Assembly (NCBI GenBank): GCA_030549495.1
Contig: JAUIRK010000761.1
Coordinates: forward strand, 288,501-352,500
From: Nectonema munidae
Lineage: Eukaryota; Nematomorpha; Nectonematoida; Nectonematidae
Direction of reading: 5' to 3'
DNA length: 64,000 bases
Positions 1 to 13,358 of the stretch are shown here, piece by piece (positions within the stretch are counted from its first letter, which is position 1; every line of letters starts with the position of its first letter). The position numbers were made by a program, and so were the translations under genes. The notes under the pieces are model-generated. The model had not been told where the DNA came from. It worked only from the letters and a program-made list of their open reading frames with translations, and did not search any database.

Positions 1-1138
1 TTGTTTGTTTCTTGTTCAGTTTTCATTTTTTTGATATCTGAAAAACACTTTTCAAAACTAAAATTAAAATCCATATTTTGCTCAACATCACTGCTGGTGG
101 AATCTAAAGAATATTATTTTTAGATTTAGATATAAGGAATATTTTCATCATCATCACCGCATTCAAGTCGAGCGTAATTGCGCCATGAAAACGCATGAAA
201 GTTATCTTATCGAAATCAAAATTTTCATAATTATATTGTAAACACATTTTCTTTAGTTTTTCACATTTTCTTTTAACGAGTTTCCATCTGATTTGGCATA
301 AATAAGAAAAAATCTTTATAAAATAAAGCATTTTTAAAGAAATGTGTTTGAAAAAACGTAGAATAGTCATTAAAATGTTTGAATTCACGTAGTATACACT
401 TAAAAAATATTTAATAAAAGTAGAATTTTCATAACATACCAGACCGTTTAGCAAGTTTTTGAAAAACAAAAATTGATCGGCACATTTCAATAATTTTGAA
501 AAATCCTTCATTGTACACACCCTCATTAAATACGGTACGTAAACCCCTACAGAATGCAATCTTGTGTTATAACTATTTATCCAACATTCTGTATATTTTA
601 GAATCGTTTTGGTATCGGAATCGGTTTTAAATAATTCATCTCCGATGGCGATTTCCGATACTTTAAAAAACTCCCGATATTCCGATTAATCCCATACGAT
701 TCCGATTAATCGTCCCATCACTTACTTTAAAGCACAATTGTGCAATAGGTGAGAAATACATGTAACATGGAAAAAGTGAGGAAAAGCTGCAGCAGTAAAT
801 AGCATCATCCGTTATCAAAAGCAGAAAGTGTTTCCTCAGAGTTTGTGAATTTATATATTCCTCAAAAGCTGATGTTTTAATTAAGTAAGTTTTTTGAGGT
901 TCTATCAGTGTTCCAGCTATAACATTTAGGAATATACGATTCGAAATAATTGTTTCATCAATAATCGGAAATACATCTTGACTATTCAATAAACTTTTGA
1001 CACATAGAAGTTTCTGATTTGCCAATTGTGAAACTAAGTTTCTACATGATGAAACAGATGGAACTTTTTTTCCGAGATTTTGAAAATTGAAAATGTTTTT
1101 ATAATTATCATAAATATCATTTGAAAACTTTTCATACT
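1..1138. other. Unresolved AT-rich stretch, possible old hAT debris
   Basis: Two minus-strand open frames (104-559 and 663-1025) have no family I recognise. Between them, at about 606-720, the motif CCGATTAATCGG-like recurs (tccgattaat at 681 and at 701) and the minus strand reads agtgatgggacgattaat. That looks like the terminal region of some arthropod hAT elements, but no partner end is visible. I infer degraded transposon sequence and assign no function. Confidence 0.2.
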
Positions 1139-1140
1139 GG

Positions 1141-1408
1141 TATTGGCAGATCCATAGGGGGGGGGGGGGCTCATGGGCCTAGGCCCCCTATGAAAAATGG
1201 CTTCGAAAATTACCCGTAGATGTATAAAAATAAATTTTTGCAATATATTCATGGCAAAATAATGTTAAAAATATGAAAACATAGGTAATTAGTGATTCTA
1301 AAAGACATAATACAGCTGTTGTATTCTCTGAAGACTTTTAGCAAAATTGCAAAAAAATTTAAATAAATTTCTGCTCCCCCCTCTAAGAAATTTCTAGATC
1401 CGCCACTG
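1141..1408. mobile_element. hAT-type MITE, long copy
   Basis: The right end reads GATCCGCCACTG, the reverse of the terminal motif CAGTGGCGGATC seen intact at 13712. The left end is a decayed match (tattggcagatcc). A poly-G run sits just inside the left end and a C-rich run just inside the right. The interior (about 1253-1335) is nearly identical to 13753-13850. There is no coding capacity. The second copy, at 13712-13881, carries an 8-bp target duplication, which is why I assign the pair to hAT. Confidence 0.75.
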
Positions 1409-2136
1409 GGCAGAAGTATCTTTGAGATATTTTTCTGTTTTTCTATGATTTTCAATAAAAAAAGTTTTTTGAACCAAACATAACTTGCAAAACAGTTTGT
1501 TTTTGCTTTGGGATAGTGAAAATTCCTTTGGATATTTAGTAACAATAAGCGAAATTTTCATAGAACTACTAAGCACTTTTAGGCATAGTTGTATTTCTTT
1601 GGAAGATCAATTGAAAAAAGAAGTTCAAACAAAACTTATTTAGCGAAAAATAAAGTTGTAGATGGAATACTTGAAATTTAATCACGGACAATGAAGAGAA
1701 AAATATGAGAAGTTGGTATATCTGTGTTTACAACGCTTTCACTAGATAATTGCAGGCATGGATATTTACTTTAAAAATAGACTAACCTTTTTCTTTCACT
1801 ATAAAAAGAGAACATTTTTTTTTATCAATTTAAAACAGTAAATTCAAAAAATTTAGATTATTTTTTTTTATCAATTTTTTGCTCTAATCTTTAAAAATGG
1901 CCATTATTCCCAAATTGCGCAAATTCTCGAATTGCGCATGACAGCACATACAATGAATGGATAGCAGAGCGCAGTTGTGTTCTTAGACTTCATTTTCGTG
2001 TGTCCGTTGAGATTTTTACAGACAAGACCTATTGATTATAAATTATAATAGAATAGAAAACATCCCACTAAATAGCAGTTTATTTGTTTTCAAGTTATAA
2101 AGTAAGTTTTTGATTACCTTATAATTAAAATGTTTT
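1409..2136. other. No recognisable feature
   Basis: AT-rich sequence with homopolymer runs near 1815 and 1860. I see no coding similarity, RNA gene or repeat shared with the rest of the window. Confidence 0.5.
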
Positions 2137-2138
2137 TT

Positions 2139-3657
2139 ACTAACCCTTTGAGGCATGGGTTTTCTATCGTCTGCTTTCTTTCTCAATGAGTTTTTATATT
2201 AATTAAGCAGAAGATTTATAGGAAGAAATCAATAAGAATTTGGTTGCGCCAGATTCGACTAAGTACTCTTGGGATCCTCCCTCTACACATAGGGGTAGAG
2301 TTGAAAGTATAAATATCAGAAACACTGCTAGACGTCCTCCTGGTCCTCAGGGAATATGTAAAAATACTTCAAATGTTTTACAAGTCTTCAAGTCTTTTTT
2401 AACTCGTGAAATGATTCATCATATATACAGCATGACAATGAAAAACTTGAGAAGGCTTTCAAATTCATCTCTATTATTTTGCTGTTTTATTACACATTGG
2501 TCAAAATGGGGACCAGAAAATCAAAACAAAAGATTTGTTTTCTTCCTACTCTATCCCATTTTCGAGAGCTGCGATTGGGCATGACATGTTTTTCCTTATT
2601 CATGTTTTCATAAGATTTGATGACAAAGAAAGGCGCGGCTAATGATAAAATCAGTGCTATTCGCTTTATTCACGATCACTTAGCTGAAGTTTTTTCAAAG
2701 TTATGGACATCCCATCATGCCGTTACCATTTATCAGCAATTGGTCAGTTTCAGGGGAGGCTGTCCTGCAAGATACGCCTTGGAGTTCTATCATATTTGCT
2801 ATTCCAAATCTTGCTATTATATGCGACCTGAAATTTACATTCCAGGTATCCAAGACTCTTCCCATTTATCTGCAGAAGGAATAGTCAAAAGATTAGTTGA
2901 AAAATCCAAAGTTCCTTCAGGTTGTGGTCTTTATACGCATCGTTTTTTCACTTCCCATGCGTTAGCTGTCGGCATATTCTAAAGCTCTTTCCTTCACCAT
3001 AATGTCCAACAGAGGATTCCTTCCAATAATTTTCAGACCAACGCACTTGAAAGAGCCAAAGCTAATGAGTCTAAAAATGGGGTAATCTACTCCGATTACA
3101 TTTTTATCTGTGCCCCTATCCCTAAAAGACACGCACGTAAAAATTTTAAAGTAGTGTATATGCTATTCTCTCAACAAAAACGTTCAAGTCGAAAGCTGAA
3201 AGTATCTTAACTTACAATGAACAGAAGAGTGGTGTCGCTGTGCGAAAGGATGATAAGAAGTTATCGTGCTTACCAACCAACAAGGAAGGGGATTCTTGTT
3301 GCATTTTGTATTTACTTGGACATATGTGCCCTAAACTGTTGGGTAGTATTGAATTATAACTGTCCACACCCTTCCCCCAAAGGCAAAAAGAGTCGCAGAA
3401 AATTTTTCATCAAAATGCTTGTCCTTGCTTTAGCAGAAGAAAGCAAGAAAGTTCGTTCTTCCTTTTCTGAGCTACCCTCAAAAATTACTCAGATTCTCAA
3501 GCTGGTCCCAGTCAGCAAGGGCTTTAATATTTCAAGGGCTCGGTTTCGATCCAGCATCACGTTTTCTTTTCACATCGTTGGATACAAGCAGCGCAGGGAG
3601 ACAATGTTCAACAAATATGGAATAGAAACCACCGTAGTATACATGTTGGAGTTGACT
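2139..3657 (+). mobile_element. Decayed piggyBac element, DRFF-type subfamily
   Basis: A piggyBac transposase is readable in order but broken across frames. The N-terminal acidic/PPGP region is at 2240-2584 (APDSTKY, RRPPGPQG, IFKSFL-like). The catalytic core is at 2617-2982 (IYQQLVSFRGGCP, then the second-Asp region reading THRFFTSHAL, so that Asp is replaced here by His). The third segment and C-terminal helices are at 3217-3450 (SYRAYQPTRK, LDICALNCWVV). Piece order and motifs match the better copies at 12296-15848 and 54365-56709. The left edge, ctaaccctttgagg at 2140, resembles a piggyBac end next to a decayed TTAA. No right terminus was found. At least four frame changes or stops separate the pieces, so it is not functional. 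Confidence 0.8.
3530..3605 (+). repeat. tRNA-derived SINE remnant
   Basis: This segment aligns by eye, at roughly three-quarters identity, with the SINE at 31040-31135. Both have a B-box-like ttcgatcc/ttcgatccc followed by a stretch ending in gatacaagc-gcgca. The A-box half is not clear here. It lies in the 3' part of the decayed piggyBac, suggesting insertion into it. Confidence 0.5.
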
Positions 3658-3660
3658 TGA

Positions 3661-5519
3661 ATTTTCAAAAAGTTGACATATTTCATTCAAAAATTTTACG
3701 AAGGGATGCACGCAAAATTTCAAATCGATTACGAGGCATATGTTTGATATGAAAGGAACTTCAAAATCCTTTTCTGTAGACCAATACAAAGAATAAGACA
3801 GAAGTTTGTGCTAACCCATTATAATATAACTTTATAAAACACTGAATTGGACTTATTTCTTCGCTGTCACAAAAATTTAAATTCGGCATACCTTAGGCAA
3901 AATTACTTCTTATTTCAGCTTTATTTACTTCTCCCTTTTTAATCCAGTTATATGTTTTTTTAATAATCTTTTGCGCATCTTCACTGTGAAATACTTTACT
4001 TGACGAAGATAAAGAATCTTCTATATAAACTTCGCCAATATATTCATTTTTTTCCTCTTTTAAAAAATTTATATCTTCTTGGTCTAGTTCATCATTATAA
4101 TCGGTTGAATCACCTTCACTATTATCACCATTCAACAAATATTCAATCGAATCACCCGTAAAATTTGAATAATTTTTTTCTCAATTCCAGCATTTAAAAA
4201 TTCTTATAAAAAAACTAAAAATAAACAAAAAATTATAAAAAACTTATCCAAAAAGTCTTTTATTTATTGAATCTTAATATAAAGGAAATAAACAAATTAA
4301 ATAAGATATAAAATATGTCCACAGACAACTACGGTGACATATATGGCACAATAAATCAATCTTAAAAATAAGATAGTTTTTTTAATACTTTGCTAAAACA
4401 AACAATTATTTATTTATTTTATATTCCTAGATGCAACTTTTTTTGTTTATATCTAAAATAGAATTAAAGCTTCAAAATTTTTTATTCCAAAACTTTTAGT
4501 TTGAAAAAAGGCTTTTTCTGGATATGAACTGGTTCTATTTTTTGTTTTTATTTATATATATTTATTTAACTATTCAAATTTGTACTTTTTTGCCTAATAA
4601 AGTGATGTGACACATAATGATATTTATAATTTTCTATAAACTAATTATTATTGTATGGATATAAGCAATTAAAATATTTGGTAATGTATGGATTGTCCAA
4701 AAATTAATTTTAACAGTTATTTTGTATAAATTTATTATTTGAAAAATATATGGTGATTTAGAAAATATTAACAATTAATAGTTCATTATTATAGTTTGAC
4801 ATATATATGTGAACATGTGTGTATCATAAAGCAGCCTGTTTATTTATTTTTTTGTTTTTACATTTTGAGAAAAATATAAGTTCAATATTTTCAGAACCTT
4901 TTTTCATGATACCGAAGTTTAGCTATTCAAATTAATCACAGGTTTTTGGTAAAAATTTAGTTCCATCAATACACCAAACATTTTGCAAAAATGAAAATTT
5001 ATTTGTTTTTAAATGAGAGAAAAATAGTTTTCAATCGTTACAATTTTATATCAATGAATATTGTCAGACTCGCGTTAAAAAATTTTTTCAACAAAGGTCA
5101 CTTAATATTTATCACTACGTTTGTTACATTTTGTAACATTTGAAAACTTTAATTTTTTAAAGTTAAGAAATTTTTTTTCAATAGCTATTTGGGAATGAAT
5201 ATTTTGACTAGCTATTCAGTTTAAAACCAAAAATACCCTATTTTTTAATATTTGAGCAGAGAAATTTTTTATAATGTTCGATTGTTAAATTTTGTAAGTT
5301 ACACTGTACATAATAATTAATAATTTTTTCAAGAAAATTTGTTAATTATTATGATAAAAATATAATATCGAAACAAAATGTTTCAGTTGTTAAAAATGTA
5401 CTTGATCTATTTATGACAGCAGTCAGAATTTTATTTGTAGACAGAAATAGTCAAAAAAACGCAATGATTTTCTTGTTCTCGTATATTATGATTATGATTT
5501 GTTTGTTAGTTTTTTAACT
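3661..5519. other. AT-rich stretch with one short shared repeat
   Basis: No gene is recognised. A minus-strand open frame at 3893-4138 (81 codons) is acidic and Ser-rich with a basic C-terminus and matches no family I know. The segment 4785-4852 (atatatgtgaacatgtgtg, tcataaagcagcctgttta) recurs inverted at about 25266-25340 inside another repeat, so it is a dispersed repeat. The rest is A/T runs. Confidence 0.45.
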
Positions 5520-7465
5520 ATTTAGCCACTTTTGAGAAATTACTTCGATATGAGTTTAACACGGTATAGATTGAAGTCATCAAAACATGTGCATGAATCT
5601 TTGGACTTTGGACTTATTGATAGTTTCAATGCCATTAACTTTGAACTGGCTTCTTTGAGAGTTAAAATGAGTAACTCCACTGACTTATATGCCCACAATA
5701 TGCATAGACGTGCAAACAGTCTTACTGAAAAAGCATTTCTTGGAGAATTCAATACTTTTCTAAGTAATTTGAATAATGACGATATAAACATTCTTACTGG
5801 TGAACTCAATATGAATATCTATAAAGTGCATATATCCAGTTCAGTTTATAGTTTTCTCACTGAAATGAGCTCTTTTGGCTTTTTACCCACCATTACCTCT
5901 CCAACGAGAAAAAATCCTGTTCCCTTATTGATCATTTTTTCATTAAGCCGTGGTTTTATGAATACAATTCTTTAGTAATTGATTATCACATTTCAGACCA
6001 TTTTCCTATATTACTAAGTCTAGATAAACTGCATTACAAAGAGAAAAATTGTACTAAAAAGGTTTTTAAAAAGGATAAATTTATAAAGTTGATTTCTGAA
6101 ATTGATTGGTCAAATTTAATTGAAAAATTTTCTAGTAATTCTGAAGTTCTTGCTCATAAATTTTTGTATCGACTAATTGATGTTTTGAATGAGTGTACTG
6201 TTTTGAAAAACTTAAATAAAAAATTTAATAAGCACCAACATATAAAATGTTGTTGGGCAACCAGCAAACTTTTATCGTTAATAAAAAAAAAGATAAATTA
6301 CATAGTCTTTGCATAAAATTATCAGGTGACCAGTTAAAATATCAAAAGGAAGTGTATATCCCTCCTAGGAATAAAGTAAAAAAACTATGTAAAAAACTCA
6401 AGTATGATTATTATTATTCAAATAAACTTCTTATAAATAATAGTACAAAATCGTTTTGGAGAAACATCAACAATTTAATCAAACCATATTCAAATAGAAA
6501 TATTGTACTTAGAGATCACGACAATTATATTGACAATGGTCAATCAGTTGCTGAAATGTTTAATAAACATTTTTCTACTCAAATTTTTAATGTTTCAAAT
6601 GAGGATTTTTGTAGTTTCAATAATTACACAAATAAATCTTTTTCGTTCAGAAAAATTAGTGTCAATGATATCTTGTTGGCAACTCACAGCTTGAATAATT
6701 CTTCTTGTTAAGATTACTATGGGTTTTCTACTAGAATGTTGAAAGACATTATCAATTATATTCATTTGCCCTTCTTTTCCAAATTTTTAACTCTTGTTTA
6801 TCTGAAGCACGTATCCCACTTGCTTTGAAGTAGGAAAGGTTATTCCTATACATAAAAAAGGTTCCACGCATTTAGCTGAAAATCATAGACCTATTACACT
6901 GATACCAATAATATCAAAGATATTTGAAAAAATCCTGTCACCACAAATTGAGAATTATTTCACGAATAACAATCTTTTTTATAGTAAACAGTTTGCTTTT
7001 AGGAAAAACTTCTTCACAGAAAGCTTTAATTAAATTGTTAACTTAGAAAACAAAGTTGATACAATTGCGCTTTTTATTGACTTACAGAAAGCATTTGACT
7101 CTATAAGATATGATATTTACTTTTTAAACTCAAGTCCTATGGTTTCAGTAGTTTATCACTAAAACTTATGAGTAACTACCTCTTAACGAAAACAATCAGT
7201 ATACATAAATAATAAGTCGAACTGTACTGCCTTACGATGTGGCATACCTCAGGGATCTTTGATGGGTCCACCACTTTTCAAAATTTTCATCAATGATTTG
7301 TACTTGTGTAATAATAAAATGGATTTTTATCTATATGTAGATGATATAACATTGCTAATTCCTTCAAACATAATATCTTTTGAAAATAATTATAAAAAGT
7401 ATATTAGAAAATGTTAGTCATGTTTACGTTTGTGGCGCAAAAAACAGTTTATCCAAAGTTAAGTT
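5520..7465 (+). mobile_element. 5'-truncated LINE (APE endonuclease plus RT)
   Basis: A non-LTR retrotransposon of the Jockey/CR1 sort. It starts inside the apurinic-type endonuclease (about 5590-5930: INILTGELNMNIYK, GFLPTITSPTR, equivalent to the GDFN and PTR motifs). A linker follows at 6090-6710. The reverse transcriptase has KVIPIHKKG and RPITLIPIISKIFEKIL (about 6840-6930), a palm-domain DLQKAFDS (about 7080), CGIPQGSLMGPPLF (about 7240) and the catalytic YVDD at about 7337. ORF1 and the start of the endonuclease are missing, as is usual for LINE insertions. Several stops and frame changes interrupt it. It is cut off near 7465 where piggyBac sequence begins; no 3' end is seen. Confidence 0.85.
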
Positions 7466-9414
7466 GCACTCAAGACAGTTGTTGGTTGACTTGTTTCTAC
7501 ATTTGGAAAAACTGCACTGTTTTCTTTTTGAAGAAGATATGTTAGTTGTTGTTTCTTTATTCTCTTCAGCATTGGTTAATTCTTGTACTAAAACTTGTAA
7601 AAACTTTCTTCTTGATATGTTTTCCTTGGTTCCTTGTATAAAACCCATGCGTTTATGGCTAACAAGTCTAACATGTTAAAAAAACTGCCAAATGCCATCT
7701 TCTACAACAACTTTTGCAGGTGAAATATCTAGCCATTTGGTCCATTACATCTACTCCATACTTTGTATTGTTGTAAAATTCAATAGTTTCTGGAAGTTTT
7801 TTAATATGATTCTTTTTTATCGTGACATTTTTATGCAAAGAACTTAAAACATACACATTTTTGTTTTTTACCTTTATAAATAGTGAGACTGCATCCAGAC
7901 TTTGAAAAGAAAATTTGGCTAGAATAAAGTGATTGCTTTTTCATTAAATTTTCTAAGTTTGGAACTTCTCTTCTGTTCTTTCTAATAGTTCCGACTATTG
8001 TGGTACTTTTGTTTAAAAAACTTTCAGCCAAATCCAAAGAAGTGAAAAAATTGTCTATAGTTACATTGTATTCTTTATTGAAATAGGAAGACATAAGTTC
8101 AAGACAAACATGTGAAGGCACGGAAACTTCACGATTTCTCGTACCGTCTTTTCCAAGATATGGAAAAGAATTACACAAATACTTCGTTGTATTATCGGCG
8201 AGACACCAAAATTTTATAGCGAATTTGTCGGGTTTATTAGCCATGTATTGTCGAAAAGAACATCTTGTTTTACATGGAAATAATTGCTCATCAATTGTCA
8301 AATTTTCAAATGGTAAGAAACCTATTTCTTTTTTGTACCTGAAAACGATCATTAGATGCATTTTGTCTTCTGGTAAGGAAGTCATCAAATCTTAAGTGTT
8401 TCATGATACTTTTATATTTTTCACGACTCATTGTGTTTGGAAATAAAGAGGGACCCCATTTTTTGTTCCATGAATCGTTCAGCGGAGTGTTTTTAGCTAC
8501 CAAAAAGCCTCTTGCGTATTGCAACCCAATGAAAGATAGTATATCTTGTAAAGATAAATCAAAAGTATTGTCTTGTATTTTGCCATGTAAGACTGTGTAT
8601 TTCTGCACAAGCTTGAGCATAAATTTATCAAAAAGTAAAGTGAAGGCTGTAATTGGTGAATTTTTTTCAATATGTCGTCCTGCATAAAAAGTTGGCCCGG
8701 AATGACAGCGAAAAATATTTTCTTTGTATGTTTACTTCATAAAATGTTCTTCATTTTGCTGGAACGATTCTACGTTTGATTTTGTAATTATGGGATCTTG
8801 ACTAACACTTGTTTCTTTTTGTGTATTATTATCGGAACTTGTATCTGAGTCAAAAGAAAACAAATCTTGGTTGTTTTCATAAGTAAATTCTGTCATTAGA
8901 ATTAGACGCGCAGCTAGAAGAAGTGTCCATGATAAAGTGAATGAAAAGAGGAAGAAACAAATGTTGTATTGAGTCAATTATACTTTCTAAATTCAACTCT
9001 TACGCAACTCAAATATTTCCAATAATCCATCAAATTTATGACACAAATTTTATACATACACTACTTCCGGTGTCTCTTCACACGACACATGCGAATACGC
9101 ATATGCGTGTACATAAATATATTTCTACATAGATATCATAATTAGTAACATAAAACATGTAATATTACTATATTTTAATGCATTTTGGTGTAGAAATGAC
9201 ATCGCTCACTTTTGACCGCTTCAGACATTATAGGTATACTTATATATAAAAAATTGTTTTATTTTTTATTCTATTTAAATTTTATCCTGAATATAAATTT
9301 ATCAAGTTTTCTACACATTCTTAAAATTTGAAGTCAATATGTGTCCAAACAATTGTCTCAATTTTCAATAAAAAATAGAAAGCGGTCAAAAATGACCGCT
9401 CCGTCTTTCTACTG
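7424..9414 (-). mobile_element. piggyBac element, broken transposase
   Basis: The minus-strand piggyBac transposase is readable in order. A likely start codon lies at 8896, giving an acidic N-terminus (DSDTSSDNN). The N-terminal helical domain is at 8620-8306 (LSLQDILSFIGLQYARG, FPNTMSREKYKSIMKHLRF). The catalytic core is at 8388-7831 with Asp1 in LTIDEQLFPCKTRC, Asp2 in VTIDNFFTS and TTIVGTIRKNRREVP. Asp3 is in TKYGVDVMDQMARY at about 7770. A Cys-rich C-terminal tail ends at 7424. At least four frame breaks are present. Toward the right end, gcggtc/gaccgc palindromes at 9213 and 9381 and a TTAA at 9414 resemble piggyBac subterminal sequence. It appears inserted in the LINE to its left. Confidence 0.85.
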
Positions 9415-9855
9415 TTAAAAAGAATAAATATTTTTGATTTGAACATTGTTTTGAAATAATATAAAAATCGTGAAATAAATAGGTATGTAACTCTTTGAGG
9501 TGAAAATATGAACAGAAGTTTTATTTTATTTTTTAAAGAATATTTTTGATCTTTGATTAAATTTATTTGATTATTTGATAAAAATATTATTTAATATGTG
9601 AAAAAATTAATAACTTATCTAACATCCTCTCCCCGAATGAGGTATATCAAATCTTACATCTAGCAAAATATGAACTGATTGGAGATGAATCTCCCGGTAT
9701 ACAGGTTGGAGAAACCATCGTAGTATACATGTATATAGGTAATAACTTATGTAGCATCGTCTCCCTGAATGAGGTATATCAAATCTTACATCTAGCAAAA
9801 TGTGTAACAGGGGAAGGTTGAATCATGTCCCGTAGTTCAGTTGGTACATGGAATA

Positions 9856-10054
9856 TCGTAGTATACAGGTTGGAGATGAATCATCGTAGTATACAGGTTG
9901 GAGATGAATCATCGTAGTATACAGGTTGGAGATGAATCATCGTAGTATACAGGTTGGAGATGAATCATCGTAGTATACAGGTTGGAGATGAATCATCGTA
10001 GTATACAGGTTGGAGATGAATCATCGTAGTATACAGGTTGGAGATGAATCATCG
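9856..10054 (+). repeat. 28-bp minisatellite, about 7 units
   Basis: Near-perfect tandem units of 28 bp with the core cgtagtatacaggttggaga followed by tgaatcat. The units are more uniform than in copies C and F, suggesting recent expansion or homogenisation. Confidence 0.95.
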
Positions 10055-10764
10055 TCACTCAAGTTGTGTACACGTTACTTATTGAGAAAAATTTATTAAA
10101 AGACATAATTTGAATTTTTTTTGATATTTTTTTTCTTCAGTGAACACATCAATAAGCGTAATCCAAAATATTTTTTGTGGCATAGAAATTTTTATGCACT
10201 AAACAATAATAAAAATATTATTTATCTTTAAAAATAAAAAAGAAACTAAAATTTCGTCAACTATTTTTAATCTTATACATTATGAACTAACTTAAAATTT
10301 TGACGAATAATCCAAAAGTTATAAGCAATATAAAAACGAAGATTAATTTATAAAAAAAAACGGAAAACTAAAACTATTTTATAAAAATCTACAAATAAAT
10401 TTAGGTTCTGATAATAGAGTGTTTTTATAATTGTCTTGGAAATTGTTACAAATTAAAGGTGAAAATTTGTCAAAATTTTATAAGCTTTAGCTTAAAATTG
10501 CCAAATATAAATAATATGCATCCCTCATCTACTAATTAATGGTAATGAAGCCCATGGAATATAAAAACAATAAAATAGTATTTCTTAAGTACTTATGATA
10601 TAAGCAATGTATTCTGAAAGCCCATAAAAAATGCTTTAATTTGGTATATCGCATGATGCATTTTGTTGAGAAATGTAAAAGTTATAAGCGTTTTAATATT
10701 TGACTAAGATTTAAGCTAGGAACACTACAAATAAACTAAGCGTACACTAGCCCGATAAAATAAA

Positions 10765-11275
10765 ACACAGAAGCGTGCTAAAGATGTGGTGAAGCGTATG
10801 CGAGATAAGAATTCACTGCGCTCACAAACGCGTAATGCAACATGTGTTAACCTTTCTTCGCATAATTATGCTCTAAAATCAATCAATAATGTGATTTATT
10901 CCTCGCACACTGTCGGTATAAATATAACGAATGCCCTTCGTTAAAAATTAGAAAGGTTGTATCTAAACTAAATAAAAGTAGACTACGATTATCCAACAAA
11001 ATTCGTACATTCTCGACATTAATAAACCACACACGCGTGCTAAAGATGTGGTGAAGCGTATGTGAGATAAGAATTCACTGCGGTAACAAACGCGTAATGC
11101 AACATGTATTAATCTTTCTTCGCATAATTATGCTCTAAAATCAATCAATAATGTGATTTATTCCTCGCAAACTGTCGGTATAAATATAACGAATGCCTTT
11201 CGTTAAAAATCAGAAAAGTTGTATCTAAACTAAATAAAAGTAGACTACGATTATCCAACAAAACTCGTACATTTA
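10765..11275 (+). repeat. Tandem duplication inside copy A (about 262 bp)
   Basis: The segment starting gcgtgctaaagatgtggtga occurs at about 10773 and again at about 11035, followed in both by matching sequence through tgtcggtataaatataacg and tccaacaaaa. The two differ by scattered substitutions. Copies B and C carry the same segment once. Confidence 0.85.
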
Positions 11276-13358
11276 ATCGACATTTTTCACTTGAAAAATA
11301 ATTTAAAATTTAATAGAAAAACATTATACTGACCTATACTACTGACCCATTAAAAGTAAAAAATATATATTAATTTTCGACAGCTTTCTTTAACTATGAC
11401 ATTTTAAAATGTAAAAAACCATATTCTACCTTTGTGAATATAAAATATTGAAAAAATAATATATAAACTCATCACGTTAATTATTGGTATTTTTTGAAAC
11501 TAGATAAAAGTTGACTGACCTCACATAAAATCAGATTTTGGAAAAATAAAAATATATTTATTTGTATAACCTAGCCTATGTTAACCACAAAGAGTATACC
11601 TTTCTAATGATACCATTTTCATTAAAAATTATTTATTAAATCTTCACATTATGCTCCACTCAAAAGGTGGTTTTTTTTTCCAAAAATTTAGACAAAATTT
11701 TTCGAAGTAAAGTCCATTTATTAAATTTTTTTTAAAACTTTTGCAAAAATAAATTATTCCAGAGTATGTAGCAAACGATAAGCTTTCTAATGATATATAT
11801 ATATCATTAAAAATAATTATTGAAAAACAGTTTAATTCTTTCTGCAAATCAAACAAGTAAAAATTTTCAAAAAATTGTATTAGTTGTAGTAGTAGTATTA
11901 TTAAGCTAGGAACACTACAAATAAACATAAACGCATATACGTTTATGTATATTATATATTACATAAACATTTCCACCAATCATATAATTTTTATGAAATA
12001 AAACTGCAATTTCAAAATTAAGTGTTTTTAACTTTTAGGTAGAATTTTTAAAATGTGGCTTTCAATATGTATGTAAAATATTTTTTGAAAATTTTTATTT
12101 TAAGTATATTTTTTTTAGCATTTTACGATTTACACATAAGGCTGGCATGTTGTCTCCCTGGAGGTCTTGCCAGACCTCTAAAAATTTCAACTTACAAATT
12201 AATTGTATTATTATGCGAGATCAGACAGCTCATGACATTCTTGGTATTTGAGTGAATCCATGTTGTTTTTCTTCATCGTGCTAATATGCAGGTAACCCTC
12301 GCAAGACGGATAATTTTTTACACCCTTCAAAGACGGATAATGGGAGTTTTACTCCCAATCATAAAACAAATACTTTTTGACATTTTAGAGTTTTTTTGCT
12401 TAAATTCTATACTTAGAAGAAAGTTTAATACTCCATACAAAGTATTCTTCCGATTTCTCTGGGGTGTCTGTCATTATTATAACTTAATTTTGTACGAATG
12501 TGATGGCGTTAAAATCTAAATTTATTTTACGATCTGTTCCGCATATACGAAATAAACGACATTTTTTATTTTTGCTATCATCTGCGTTCTAGTTGTTATT
12601 TCTAATGTTTGCACTTGTGCAGCAAAATATGAGCTCAATATACGTTACCAACAATAAAGCAATATCCATGACGTTTACTTGTCTTTTGTTTACAATTACG
12701 CTGCATCAATGTGTATTGGCTGATGTACCGAGAATGTGCTTGAAATATGAGCCGATTGATCGATATCAATAAAGCAGGAAATTCATATTTCACATTATTC
12801 ATTATAAAATCTCTCCATCGCAAACATAATTCATTCTGATTGTTTTCATTTCTGGGTTTGCTTCATTCCACCTCTTGGTTTCATAAAAATCATAAATTTA
12901 TTTATTGGAGTTTCTATTTTTCTCTACATCACGCATTTCAAAATGAGTTCATACAACAGTGAGTCGTCAAGTGATGAAAGCAGTCTTGTTTTTGATTCTG
13001 ATGCTTACGGTAGTACTGATGTTTAAATTTTTGGTTCGAGTAGTTCCACAAGTAGTCGTGAAAGTTCTCCATGTGATTCACTTGTTGCACCCGACGGCAC
13101 AAAATATTTCTGGGAGCCCAAAGGAAACCGCGGGAGAGCTTTGTCTCAAAACATTAGAGACGTCTCCTTGTCTCCGCCTGGTCCTAAAGGAGTTGCTAAG
13201 AATCTTTCCAATCCCCTCGAAATTTTTAATCTTTTTTTTGCACAAAATCTTATTTTGTACATATTTGAATGCACCAAGGAAAAACTCCATGAAAACTACA
13301 GGTATGATAGATTATCTACATAAATATAACAAGTCGGTTAAATTGTTTTTATATAAGG

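Larger units (their letters stand above)
9415..12178 (+). mobile_element. 28-bp-minisatellite repeat family, copy A (one arm)
   Basis: This is a non-coding interspersed repeat. Order along + is: core half (ttaaaaagaataaatattt at 9414, equal to the arm beginning at the palindrome centre at 53415); a conserved block with ctagcaaaat, gaggtatatcaaatcttaca and cgtctccc (9630-9810); the 28-bp minisatellite (9856-10054); a body of about 2.1 kb; and a terminal hairpin GAGGTCTTGCCAGACCTC at 12160-12178. Related copies are at 19145, 24262, 31900, 49690-54175 (mostly reversed), 59452 and 62297. Copies C and E share the hairpin and diverge just outside it, which marks that point as a terminus. No transposase is present. 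It could be a foldback element or a Helentron-like non-autonomous element. Confidence 0.75.

Noticed and set aside
1249-1576. Open frames with GGSRNFLEGG-like peptides
   Set aside because: A known by-product of translating the MITE end GGATCTAG...; not a gene.
9856-10054. CRISPR array
   Set aside because: The 28-bp units are contiguous without unique spacers, in a eukaryotic setting; it is a minisatellite.
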